From Dendrobium chrysotoxum (Eukaryota > Streptophyta > Magnoliopsida > Asparagales > Orchidaceae), in the NCBI GenBank assembly GCA_019925795.1, contig CM034298.1:27023556-27087555 (forward strand): a stretch of 64,000 nucleotides of DNA. Reading direction: 5' to 3'. Position numbers and translations under genes: made by a program. Below, piece by piece: positions 23,511 to 34,767 of the stretch (the stretch's first letter is position 1; every line of letters begins with the position of its first letter). Under the pieces are notes generated by a model. That model searched no databases. It was given only the letters and a program-made list of their open reading frames with translations, and was not told the origin of the DNA.

Positions 23511-26500
23511 GTGTGCTCTCACACAAGACCTTGTGAGAGCATGTGGTACCTGGACAGTGGATGTTCAAGACACATGACTGGAGATGTAAATCAGTTCATT
23601 TCGCTAGAGGCTAGGGCTGGAGGCAAGGTTACACTTGGAGATAACACCACCAGAGGGTGGTAGGCTCAGGTATAACTTGTGATTCAAAGAATTTTATGAT
23701 TGATAATGTTTTACTTGTAGATGAATTGAAACATTACCTGCTTAGCATCAATCAGCTCTGTGACAAAGGATACAATATCAAATTCCTACCCACTTGCTGC
23801 ATTATAAGCTTAAATGATAAAATAATTTTACAGGGACAAAGGATCAGCAATGTCTACATGCTAGATATAAGTTGCTTTAAAGCTGATGTTTCAATTTACT
23901 TAAAAACTACTGCTGATGAGTCTTAGTTGTGGCATAGGAGATTGTGTCATGCTAGTATGAAAAGCCTTAGGAGAGTCACCCAAAAGGACTTAGTTAGAGG
24001 TGTCCGAAGCTTAAGTTCACTAAGAACCACCTGTGTGATGCCTGTCAATTAGGAAAATAAGTTCAGTCCTCTTTTCACTTTGTTAAGGATATTAGCACCT
24101 CTAGACCTTTAGAAGTCCTTCACATGGATCTCTTCGGACCCATTAGCACGGCCAGCTTAGTGGGGAAAGTCTATAGTTTTGTGATTGTTGATGATTACTC
24201 GAGGTTCACTTGGATTAAATTTATGTCACATAAATCTGAGTCATTTGATGAATTTAAGCCCTTCTCCACTTGGATTCAGAGGAAGTTAAGTTATGAGATC
24301 TTAACTATTCATAGTGATTATGGTGGAGAGTTTAAAAATGTGAAGTTTGGAAGTTTCTGTGAGGAGCAAGGGATTAGTCATAATTTTTCAGCTCCTAGGA
24401 CCCCTCTGTAGAACGGGGTAGTTGAAAGGAAGAACAGGACCTTAGTGGAAGCCGCTAGAGCCATGCTTGCTACATATTCACTTCCAAAATACTTTTGGGC
24501 TGAAGCATTGAACACTGCCTATTATGTGCTAAATAGGGTGAATGTTAGATCAAATCTGAATAAAACATCTTATGAGATCATCAAGGGTAGAACTCCAAAG
24601 CTGTCCCACCTCCATGTCTTTGGCTGTAAGGTTTTCATTCTGAACAACGAGAAATCATCCTTAGGAAAATTTGCCCCAAAATGTGATGAAGGAGTGTTCT
24701 TAGGCTATTATAGTGTGGGGATATCCTTTAGGGTGTTCAATAAGAGGACTTTGGTGGTGGAAGAGACAACTCATGTGATGTTTGATGAATCTCATCCTAA
24801 GGTGACTAGAGTTGAGGAAGAAGAAGAGGTAGAGGAGATTACCCAAGGGGTTAAAAATACAAATCTGGAGGAAAGGGTAGAACCTCAAACCACACTGCCT
24901 AGAGATTGGAGATATTTTTCGAGTCATCCTAAAGAACTGATCTTAGGAGACCCTTCTGAAGGTATTAGGACTAGGCATGGACATAGGAAGGAAGTAAACC
25001 ACTCTGCCTTTATCTCAATGACTAAACCCACCAACATCAATCAAGCCCTTTCTGATGAGTTTTGGAACTTAGCTATGTAAGAAAAATTGAATCAATTTGT
25101 AAGGAATGATGTTGGAGCTAGTAGAAAGACCTAAAAATCAAAGTATAGTGGGAACCAAGTGGGTCTTTAAGAATAAGATGAATGATGCTGGTGTGGTGGT
25201 TAGGAATAAGGAAAGAATGGTGGCTAAGGGGTATAATCAGATTGAAGGGATTAATTTTGAGGAGACCTTTGCCCCTGTAGCTAGATTTGAAGCTATTAGG
25301 GTGCTACTAGCATTTGTCTGTTATAAGGGATTTAAGCTATTTCAAATGGATGTCAGGAGTGCCTTTTTAAATAGGGTAATAAAAGAGGATATTTTTGTAG
25401 AACAACCCCTAGGCTTTGAGAGTTCCCAATATCCAAATCATATTTATAAATTAAAAAAGGCCTTATACTGATTGAAACAGGCACCCAGAGCTTGGTATGA
25501 GAGGCTTAACACATTCCTGTTAGAAAGAGAGTTTGGTAAGGGGAGCGTAGACACCGCCCTTTTTCTAAGGAGAGTAGGGGATGATTTACTCATTGTCCAG
25601 ATCTATATTGATGATATAATTTTTAGATCTTCTGATAAACATTTGTGTGATGAGTTTTCTAAAATAATGAGTAAGGAGTTTGAGATGAGTATGATGGGAG
25701 AGTTGTCCTACTTTTTAGGGTTTAGTTTAAGGCAAATGGATGATGGAACCTTTCTCAATCAATCTAAATACACTAAGGACATTTTGAAGAAATATGAAAT
25801 GGACAAAGCCAAGCCAATCAACACTCCTATGAGCTCCTCTGTTCTGTTAGATAAGGATTCAAGTGGAAAATATGTTGATTAGAAGAAGTATAGAGGTATA
25901 ATTGGATCACTGCTTTACCTGACTGCTAGTTGACCTGATATCATGTTTAGTGTTTGTCTTTGTGCTAGGTTTCAAGCTGATCCTAAAGAGTCCCACCTGA
26001 CTGCTGTTAAGAGAATTCTTAGATATCTTTTAGGGACCCCAAACCTAGGAATCTGGTACCCTAGGCATAGCACCTCTTTTGAGATTATTGGATATTCTGA
26101 TTCTGACTTTGCAGGGTGTAGGGTGGATAGAAAGAGCACTTCTGGAACTTGTCAATTCATAGGACAGTCTTTAGTCTCCTGGTCCAGTAGAAAATAGAAC
26201 TCAGTTGCACTTTCCACTGCTGAAGGTGAGTACATTACCTTAGGAAATTATATGGCACAAGTTCTTTGGTTGAAGCAACAAGTCTTGGATTTAGGATTAC
26301 CAGTGGGCACAATTTCTTTTTTGTGTGATAATACTTGTGCCATCTACATTTCTAAGTATCCAATCTAACATTCTAGAACCAAACACATTGATATAAGGCA
26401 TCACTTCATTAGGGACCATGTTACAAATGGGGACATTAAGCTACTTCATGTAGCAACTGAAAATTAGCTGGCTGACATATTTACTAAACCACTGGCCTTT

Positions 26501-26544
26501 GACTCATTCAGCATTTTGAGGACCAGATTAGGTGTGATTGACAT
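23511..26544 (+). pseudogene. pol: Element C pol polyprotein, disrupted
   Basis: Copia Pol opening after TAG 23508-23510, in a different frame from gag. The protease motif WYLDSGCSRHMTG is intact near 23540-23580. Integrase is at about 24124-25080, RT at 25106-25882 with an intact YIDDIIF motif near 25606, and RNase H at 25943-26470. Breaks: frameshift near 23655, TAG in 23924-23926, shift near 24003, TAG 24409-24411, TAA 25078-25080, shift near 25110, TGA 25469-25471, TAG 25880-25882, TGA near 25933, TAG 26195-26197, and the TAG near 26465 shared with B and D. Most are C-to-T type. Confidence 0.9.
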
Positions 26545-27887
26545 AAATGCTTGATTCTGATTAATACTAATTTCTAATTTATCTATTTTTCTTATTGTCT
26601 CTATTAGTTAGTTGTTTGATTTGATTATCTATTTTCTGTTGAGTTTTATTTTTTTGACTAATTTTTATTTTAAGTTTAATCTTATTGTTAGTTTGATTTG
26701 AGTATTTATTTTGAATTCGATTTCTTACTTGTTTTCATTTACTGTTTCATCTCTTTTGTTTACTATTTTATTTCTTTCAAAATCAAATCACAACTCACTA
26801 CTGCTGATAAACTGAATTTTTGACTGAGAGTTTTGTCTTATTTTTATTTGGAAGATGGTAAGCAGTGATTGATTCCACTGGATCTGTTAAAGGAAGAAAT
26901 ATTGATGATTATTTCTCTTCCTCTAACTCCTTTACTAGTGTATTATTTCTTTTGGATAAAAATCTTCTTCAAAATTAAAAAATTTGTTTTTGAAATAGAG
27001 ATTTATTTTATCTTCTTATAGTAATCTACCTCGTATGAATAGTGTTTTTATAGTCTTAAGTCATTGTTATAATTTTCTGAACCAAGTGATTGCACTTATC
27101 ATACGATACATGGCTTTTGTTTTGTGAATTACTCTTCCTTACTATGGAGAGTGAGTTTTGTCGTCTCATATGTCTGGAAGATAATTTCAAAGCTGAGACT
27201 CTTTAGCGATTATGAAAAGAAGAAAGGTTACAAAAGATGCACAGTGCGCCAAACAAATTGAAAAAGAGGCACAAAATGAGCCCAAAGCTGAAAAGATGCA
27301 AAATGTCGCCAAACTAAAAGATACACAAAGTGTATCAAAAATCAAAAGATGCGAAAAGCACCAAACAAATTAAAAAAGAGGCACAAAATGAGCCCAAACT
27401 AAGCTTTCTTCTCTTTCAGATTGGTAAATGTCTTAGAAAAATCCGTATGCCACTTAATATTTTCAAAAGCTTGAGATGAAAATCATGATTTCTGATTTCT
27501 TACTTTGTAATACTATTATATCAGATATTCTTCTGGAATGAGGCTTGAAAGGATCTCTTTTCGAATCTAATTTCTTTTCTTCTGAATTGGATTTTGGGGT
27601 GAAAGGAATTTGTATCTATAAGGTGTCTGAGGTATGAGTTAAGAAAGTCAATTTTTTAACTTTTTCCGGATTTCAGCACTGTTGATTGTCTTCTTATTGG
27701 TTTTTGGATTTAGAATCAAGGGAAAATTCTAAATTACTGGAGCAGATTGATTCAAAAAAAAATCATTATTTTTTGTGTTCTCTTTTTGATTTTTATGTAC
27801 TTTGGTTTTATTTTTTATTTTACTGTTTGTGTTTTTGGGATCCCTGATCTTTCATCTCCATCATCCATCTTTTTCACTTTTTCTTCA
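26545..27887 (+). other. Element C pol-env spacer, proximal half
   Basis: Same order as in B: T-rich stretch, direct repeat GCGCCAAACAAATTG near 27246, inverted repeat GATACACAAAGTGTATC near 27322, second repeat copy near 27357, then a pyrimidine run ending CTCTTTCAG at 27419. No coding signal. Confidence 0.65.
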
Positions 27888-28433
27888 CATCATCCTGGAC
27901 GATCCACACATCGTCCTGGACAATCTTCTTCATCCTGGATGATCCATAAATCATCCTGGACAATCCATTCAAATCGTCCCCACTCTGATCATACTACTGA
28001 GATACACCAATTGTTGGTGATCGTCTTGGACGATCCTTACATCGTCCTGGATGATATGATCCAAATTTTCTTGATCTTGATCAAATGGCTGAGATTGCAC
28101 CAATTCTTATTCATCATCCGGGATGATCCACCTCATTATCTTGGATGATCCAGGTGTCAGCAGTTGGACGATTCAAATTTGGCCCGTCCCACACATTTAT
28201 TGCATATCATCCGGGATGATCCACCAAATCATCTTGGATGATACTTTTCATCAACAATCATCCAGCTTGACTCCTCGGGACGATCACCTGTGTCTAATCA
28301 TCCTGGATGATCTCTTATCATCTTGGATGATCCGACCGCCTTTTTGACCAATTGTCCTGGCTGTCATAAATGCTCATATCGTCATGGACGATCCTGTGAT
28401 CGTACGGGATGATCTGGCTGATTTCTATTTAAA
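27888..28433 (+). promoter_or_regulatory. Element C env-upstream palindrome array with TATA-like box
   Basis: From catcatcctggacgatc (27888) to gatcgtacgggatgatc (28398-28414), about a dozen palindromes, many with CG changed to TG/CA, then TATTTAAA at 28426-28433, about 65 bp before the env-like ATG. Confidence 0.72.
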
Positions 28434-28495
28434 CAATCAATTTCTTTAATTTTTCTTCACACCTTTCCTTCCATATTCCTCACTTGTGCTTTCTA

Positions 28496-29529
28496 ATGGC
28501 TGGAGGGAAGCATTCTAGGAAAAAGGGTGTGAGCTCCTCACCCTTAACTATCATGTCCTCGATCTTTTTGCACACACCTCCCTCACTTTTATCCTTACCC
28601 TCGCCTTTCCATTTAGGCTTGAACTTCTCCAAGTCTTCTTCGCCAATCTACACATCTCCACTGACTACTCCACCATCTGCTCCTATGTTAATCAACATCC
28701 AGTAGAACTCACAGCCCAGAACTTTCATAATATCCTTCAGCTCTCTATGTATGGCGATAAAATTCACACCCTTATTTCTGATCCTGACTATGATTAGAGT
28801 GTCGCCAATCACTTTCTTAGAAATATAAATGCACCCTACCACGACAATGCTTGCACTTCCCTCCTTAAGGATGCCCGGACCATTCAGCATGTCCTTTGTT
28901 CCTCCGTCATCCCAAAGGCTGGGGATCGAATTCACATCACCCCATTACTATCTCTGACCACCTATTACATCTTGGCCCACCAGGACTTCAATGCCACTGA
29001 CCTTCTTTTCAAATATATCGAGCATCTCATCACCATTAGGGATTCAGTCCATAGACGTCGTACCAATCTAGCTTTAGGACATGTCATTGCATATGCCTTG
29101 GAGACTAAATATTACCTGCAGTATCCAGTCCCTCCCAATATACCTCCTTCCTACTTCACCAATAATTCATTCCATGTACTCCACAGTACCCGACTACATC
29201 CGGAGCCTGCTCCGGATGTTGAGGAGGAAGAGGAAGAAGCTATTCCCATTCCTTATGCACCTGATGCACCTGCTCCCCTTCGCATTGCTTCCCCTTTCGA
29301 TCATCTGGTGTAACTATTCGACCAGTGGGAGGCCCAATTCGATTCTTATGTTGTTTCCTAGGAGCAGCAGCACACTGAAGATCTGCAGCGCTTTACTGAC
29401 TATGCTGCTCAGTAGCAACAGCAGCACGACCAGGACAATGCCTGGATTGGAGCACACTTCACCGCCATTCACAGTTACTTTACGCCACCACCACCTCCTT
29501 CTTCTGATCAGGATCCACCTCTATTTTAG
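28496..29529 (+). pseudogene. Element C env-like ORF, disrupted
   Basis: ATG at 28496 gives MAGGKHSRKKG, then a deletion of about 118 bp relative to B removes the segment before 'LxYPxLDLFAHTSLTF'. Later in-frame stops at about 28796 (TGG to TAG, shared with D), 29311, 29359 and 29413 break the ORF. The terminal DPPLF-TAG (29527-29529) is kept. A stretch at 28972-29313 remains open and matches the conserved middle domain. Confidence 0.8.
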
Positions 29530-29803
29530 TTTTGTGTTTTGTGCTAGTTTCTAATTGTTCTATTATCTCTGTTCCTCCTCCTTTTTGTGATGTCAAAAGG
29601 GGGAGTTGGTTGTAGTAGTTTTTGATTTATGTATTGATCTTGTTTTGTGTTATTTATTTCCTTTGTAGTTATTTTCTTGTACTGTACTAGTTGTTCAAAG
29701 AAATTTGGAAAGAAATTTGTTTTACGATGTGTGTTGGTTAACTCCTAGTTCTTTTATTTTAAACTACTGTCATAATATTTGCCATCATCAAAAAGGGGGA
29801 GAT
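29530..29803 (+). other. Element C 3' noncoding region with two polypurine tracts
   Basis: AAAAGGGGGAG at 29595-29605 after TGATGTC, and AAAAAGGGGGAGAT at 29790-29803 after CATCATC, next to the 3' LTR. Confidence 0.75.
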
Positions 29804-31511
29804 TGTTGCAAATCTGGTTTCAAAAAATATAGTTTTGATGATGACAAACATGTTTGTATTCTTTTTTGCTTGGCTAACCCATTTCAGGTACAAAAGATTA
29901 AAAGCAACTCAAGCCAACTCAAGATCGGGTCCAAGTGTGTCTAATGTATTGTTTTCCTTTTCTTGAGTCAATTGTAGTGTAATATATCCCCTAGCTAAGT
30001 AACCTTGCACACACACACTCAGGGGGAGAGCTTGAGTGAATTACAGCTTCTGTTCAATTTTTGTTCATATCGTCTTGGAAAATATTCACATCGTTCTGGA
30101 CGATCAAGTGAAAATAGAAATCCTAATTAGGGCGACCAAGTTAAGTGTATCTGATTAAGTAGATCATCCTGGATGATCCATATATCATACAGGATGATAG
30201 GCTCAAATCAGAAATTCTCAGCCGCCAGATCAAGTTAGGCAAGTTTTATTTTTAGAGATTTGATCTGATCATCCCGGATGATACGTGTAACATCCTGGAC
30301 GATCCAGTACAATCATGCATAAATTACTCTAGTGATTAAGGAAAGTAATTAATATTTAATTGATACAATCACATCGTCTGGGATGATCGCAAGATCGTCC
30401 AGGATGATCATGATCGTCTAATGTGTTTCAGCTGTACGTCCAGAGCGGTGCTCAGGATGATTTGGGCACTTTTTGTTCTAGTCATACAGGATGATATCAG
30501 TATCATCCTGCACGATTAAGTCATTTTTGGATCATCCAGCACAAGTTCCTCAGGATGACCAGAGCTGTCTTCTGGACGAAATTCCTGGATTTACACTAAT
30601 CATCCCGGATGATCGCAGAATCGTAAAGGACGATCTGATCAACTTTTTCTACTGATCGTCCAGAATAGCCAGATCGTCCAAGCTAAAATAGATGATTTTG
30701 AACTAATCGTACTAAATAATATTTCTATCGTCCTGGATGATTCTTGCCGACCAGTTGAGATTTAGGGCAATTTTAGAGCCCTCCTTTAAAATATATTTTT
30801 CTTCCAACAAGAAATTTTTTTTGCCACTTTCCTTTACAGAGAAACCCTAGAGAGAGAGAGAGTTTGGGAGAGAGAGAGAGGATCTTGTGAGGGGGAGTTT
30901 GTGAGGGACTCACAAAGGTTACTCCAAGCAAGGATCAGAGTCATCTTCTCTGCTTGTCTCTTGTCTGGTCGGTGTCTCTTGGGAGGATCATCGGCATGAA
31001 GATCCGAGTTCTTTGCCCGCTTCAGGAGGAAGCAAAAGGAGTTCAGGTTCTCTGCCTGCTTCAGGAGGAAGTGAAAGGAGTCCGAGGTTCTCTGCCTGCT
31101 TCAGGAGGAAGCGAAAGGAGGTTAGGTTCTCTGCCTCACCATGTCGGTGGAAAGGAGTTTTTATACAGGCTTCTCCACCTTGCTGTGGGAGCAAAATGAG
31201 AGTTACTTTGAGTTAGTGCAATACCCGGAGGGGAGGCTCCGGGGAGTGGACGTAGGTCAAGTTGACCGAACCACTATAAAATCTGGTGTGTTCTTTCTGA
31301 TTATTTTCTGTACTTTAGTTTTCTGTTATGAACTACTTGGGTGAAATCTGTGGTTAATTTTTTCATTTATCTGTTTACTTATTTCCGCTGTAAATCATCG
31401 ATAAGATTGTTCCTGTTGCTCTCAAATTTTTAAATAACCAATTCACCCCCCCCCCTCTTGGTTAGCCTCGGGACTAGTTCATCAGGGCTTAACATCCCTA
31501 TCGAACTTTTA
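29804..31511 (+). repeat. Element C 3' LTR
   Basis: TGTTGCAAATC to GAACTTTTA, followed by GAAAG. Array about 30070-30745, GA tract near 30850-30880, minisatellite about 31005-31135, GGTCAAGTTGACC at 31255-31267, 10-base C run near 31446. Length 1708 bp. Confidence 0.92.
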
Positions 31512-33014
31512 GAAAGTTTATGAGGGTTATTAAACCCTAAAGAACCAGTCCCGAGACTAACCAAGAGGGGAGTGAATTGATTATTTTAAAAATTCTTTAG
31601 CAAAATGAAAAATTGAAAACCCCTTGATGCAAAAGTAGATAAGTTTCATAATAATAAAAATTTTAGAGATTTCAAACATAGAATAATTCACAAAAAAAAT
31701 GCAAAAATTAATACAAAAAAGTAAATAGAAAGAACACACCAGAATTATATTGGTTCGATTAACTTGACCTATGTCCACTCCCGGGAAAACTCCTTTCTAG
31801 GTATTACACTAAAAGTAGTGTCTCTCCTTTTGACCCCACAATAAGGTGGAGAAGCCTTTACAAAATCTTTCCTCCTACCCGATGAGGCAAAGTATCTTGA
31901 ATCCTTTTACTCCCTCCTAGAGTAGGAAGAGAACCTAGAAATCCTTTTACTCCCTCCTGAAGTAAGCAGAGAATTTTGGAATCCTTTTACTCCCTCCTGG
32001 AGTAGGCAGAGAACTTAGATCTGATACAGATGAAAGTCTCCCTTAGAGCCACTAAGGAACTAGGCAAGCAGCTTGAAGAAGACAGTGGAAACCTTTCTTG
32101 CATTAACCTTTATGAATCTCTCACAACTCCCCCTCATAAGGATCTCTCTTCCAAGCTCTCCTCTTCCTTCTCTAAGCTCTCTCCCAAGACCACTCAACAA
32201 CAAAAGATTTCTCTCAAGATCATATGAGAGCTTAAATAGAGAGCCTCCAAAAGAAGCCCTAATTTCTAATTTTCCATCAAAGATCATCCAGTATGATTAT
32301 GAAATTGTCCTATATAATTAGTACAAAATAGCACATTCAACCAATATGAACTACTATAGTCTATACGATCAATTCTAGTATTTGTATGGATCGTCCCGTA
32401 TGATCTTTCGATCATCCTAGATGATTAGCTCATGAGTCTATATTGATCATCCAGTATGATAACCGATAAGGAGGGGTATCATCCTAGATGATTAGTTGAC
32501 ATATTATGGTTTTCGTCCTGTATGATGGGTAGCGATTAAATATCATACCATGCTAAGATCTGTTCGTATAGTACAATTATCTCTGATCATCCTATATGAT
32601 ATGATTAATCAATTTAATCATAATTAGTCCCCTAATCAGAGGATTAATTTAGGCATGATTATTATAAATCATCCACTATGATAGAGATTATACTGTACGA
32701 TTAGAGTATAATTTATCTATTAAGAAAGTACCTAAATTATGATTGGCGACTATTTTTCTTGTGTATAACTGATCATCCTATATAATCTAAATCATCCAAT
32801 ATGATTAGTTAATTAATCTCACTTAATAATGGCTGTCCTCAAAAGGGTTTTCTACATAACTGATCATCCAATATGATATATATCGTATTGTACAATTAGC
32901 TCAAAAATAGGAAATTTTTCTAACTCACTAACTCACCCCCTTGAGTGTGTGTGTGCAAGGTTACCTAGCTTGGGATCCACCAGATACATAACTTGACTCA
33001 AGAAAGGTAAAAAG
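31512..33014 (-). repeat. Element A 5' LTR, main part
   Basis: Starts with the GAAAG duplication of C, then minus-strand U5 end (complement of 'ctcttggttagcctcgggac'), a diverged TTGACC block near 31755, a minisatellite of about 33 bp with ATCCTTTTACTCCCTCCTG (about 31900-32010), and a decayed palindrome field (about 32280-32900) with forms such as atcatcctagatgat. It is interrupted at 33014 by element D and resumes at 44745. Confidence 0.85.
32958..33014. repeat. 57-bp direct repeat flanking element D, left copy
   Basis: Starts AGGTTACCTAGCTTGGG and ends GTAAAAAG directly before the D 5' LTR. Identical, base for base, to 44745-44801 directly after the D 3' LTR. Element A's other LTR has one copy of this stretch (about 32-90), so the duplication arose with or after the D insertion. 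Confidence 0.93.
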
Positions 33015-34712
33015 TGTTGCAAATCTGGTTTTGATGATGACAAACATGTTTCCAGTGTGTTTTGCTTGGCTAATCTGTTTCAGGCACAAAAGACCGTGAG
33101 CCACTCAAGCCAACTCAAGATCGGGTCCAAGTGTGTCAAATGTATGATTTTTCCTTTTATTGACTCAATTGTAATGTAACTGATTCCCTAGCTAAGTAAC
33201 CTTGCACACATACACTCAGGGAGAGAGAGATTGAGTGAATTAGAGTTTCTGTTAAAATTTTGTTCAGATCGTCCTGGATGATTTTAACATCGTCCTGGAC
33301 GATCCAGCCAAAACAGAAACCCTAATTAGGGCGACTAAGTTAAGAGGGTCTGATTGAGCAGATCGTCCTGGATGATCTCCAGATCGAACGAGACGATATG
33401 CCCAAATCAGAAATTCTGAGCCGCCAGATCAAGTTAGGCAAGTTTTATTTTAAGTATTTTGGTATGATCGTCCCGGACGATACGTGTATCGTCCTGGACG
33501 ATTAACTACAATCATACCTAAATTAGTCTGGTAATTAAGGAAAGCAATTAATGTTTAATTGATACGATCACATCGTCCTGGACGATCGCAGGATCATCCC
33601 GGACGATCGTGATCATCTAGTGCATTTCAGCTGTACGACCCGAACTGTGTACAGGATGATTTAGGGCCTTTTTGAACTAATCGTACAGGACGATGTCCCT
33701 ATCGTCCTGGACGATCAAGTCATTTTTTGGTCATCCAGCACAGATTTCTCTGGACGACCCGAACTGTCTTCTGGACGATTTTCCCCGATTTGTACTAATC
33801 GTCCCGGACGATCGCAGGATCGTACGGGACGATATGAACAACTTTTTCTACTGATCGTCAAAAAGAGCCTAATCGTCCAGGCTGAAACAGCTGAATTTGA
33901 ACTGATCGTACAGGACGATCTACCGATCGTCCTGGATGATCTTGGCCGACCAGTTGAGATTTAGGGCAAATTTTAATCCCTCCTTTAAAAGAACTTTTTC
34001 CAATTTTTGGAAAAATCTTTTGCTGCCTTCCTTCCCTGAGAAACCCTAGAGAGAGAGAGTTGGGAGAGAGAGAGAAGATCTTGTGAGGGGGAGTTAGTGA
34101 GGGATTCACTAAGGTTGCTCTGAGTACAGATCAGAGTCGTCTTCTCCGCTCGTCGTCTTTCGTCTAGTCGGTGTTCGTCGTGGGAGGATCGTTCGCAAGA
34201 AGATCCGGGGTTATCTGCCCGCTTCAGGTGGAAGCAAAAGGAGTTCGAAGGTTCTCTGCCTGCTTCAGGAGGAAGCGAAAGGAGTTCGAAGGTTCTCTGC
34301 CTGCTTCAGGAGGAAGCGAAAGGAGGTCGGGTTCTCTGCCTCACCATGTGGTGAAAAGGAGGTTTTTGTACAGGCTTCTCCGCCTTGCTGTGGGAGCAAA
34401 AGGAGAGACACTTTTATTTAGTGCAATACCCAAAGGGGAGGCTCCGGGGAGTGGACGTAGGTCAAGTTGACCGAACCACTATAAAATCTGGTTTGCTTTT
34501 CTGATTCAGTTTTGCACTTTACTTTTCTGATATTAACTGCTTGGGTGAATATCTGTGGTTGATCTTTTTATCGTTGTTTTAATTCATTTTCGCTGCACGT
34601 TATAAAAAGATTTTCATTGTTATCATGAAATTTTTAAATAACCAATTCACCCCCCCTCTTGGTTAGCCTCGGGACTAGTTCACTAGGGCTTAACATCCCT
34701 ATCGAACTTTCA
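33015..34712 (+). repeat. Element D 5' LTR
   Basis: TGTTGCAAATC to GAACTTTCA. Compared with B and C it lacks about 12 bp (tcaaaaagtata) near the start, marking a subfamily. GA tract about 34049-34075, minisatellite about 34207-34345, GGTCAAGTTGACC 34460-34472, TATAAAAT 34480-34487, 7-base C run near 34650. Length 1698 bp. Confidence 0.94.
33267..33941 (+). promoter_or_regulatory. Paired palindrome array in U3 of element D 5' LTR
   Basis: About 14 palindromes of the GATCGTCCNGGACGATC type. Centres fall in pairs: 33275/33296, 33369/33390, 33474/33495, 33579/33600, 33687/33708, 33805/33826 and 33912/33933. Every pair is 21 bp apart. The central base and the inner CC/AC vary while the outer ATCGT..ACGAT is kept. 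TTTAAAAG at 33984-33991 follows as a TATA-like box. Confidence 0.85.
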
Positions 34713-34714
34713 AG

Positions 34715-34726
34715 TGGTATCAGAGC
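34715..34726 (+). promoter_or_regulatory. Element D primer binding site (initiator-Met tRNA)
   Basis: TGGTATCAGAGC, the exact complement of the 3' end of plant initiator Met-tRNA, two bases after the LTR. Minus-strand DNA synthesis primer site. Confidence 0.9.
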
Positions 34727-34767
34727 GGGATTCAAAATTTAGGTTTAAAAACTTTTGAATTTGATCC

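Larger units (their letters stand above)
19927..31511 (+). mobile_element. Element C: complete Sirevirus-type copia element
   Basis: About 11.6 kb, LTRs 19927-21630 and 29804-31511, GAAAG duplications. It is inserted six bases inside the A 5' LTR, in the opposite orientation. The LTRs differ at roughly one base in twelve where I compared them, making C the oldest of the three complete copies. Gag, pol and env-like ORFs all carry several stops. Confidence 0.93.

Noticed and set aside
33267..33941. Palindrome arrays as a CRISPR array
   Set aside because: Distances between repeats vary, repeats are perfect palindromes with drift, the host is clearly a plant retroelement, and there are no cas genes.
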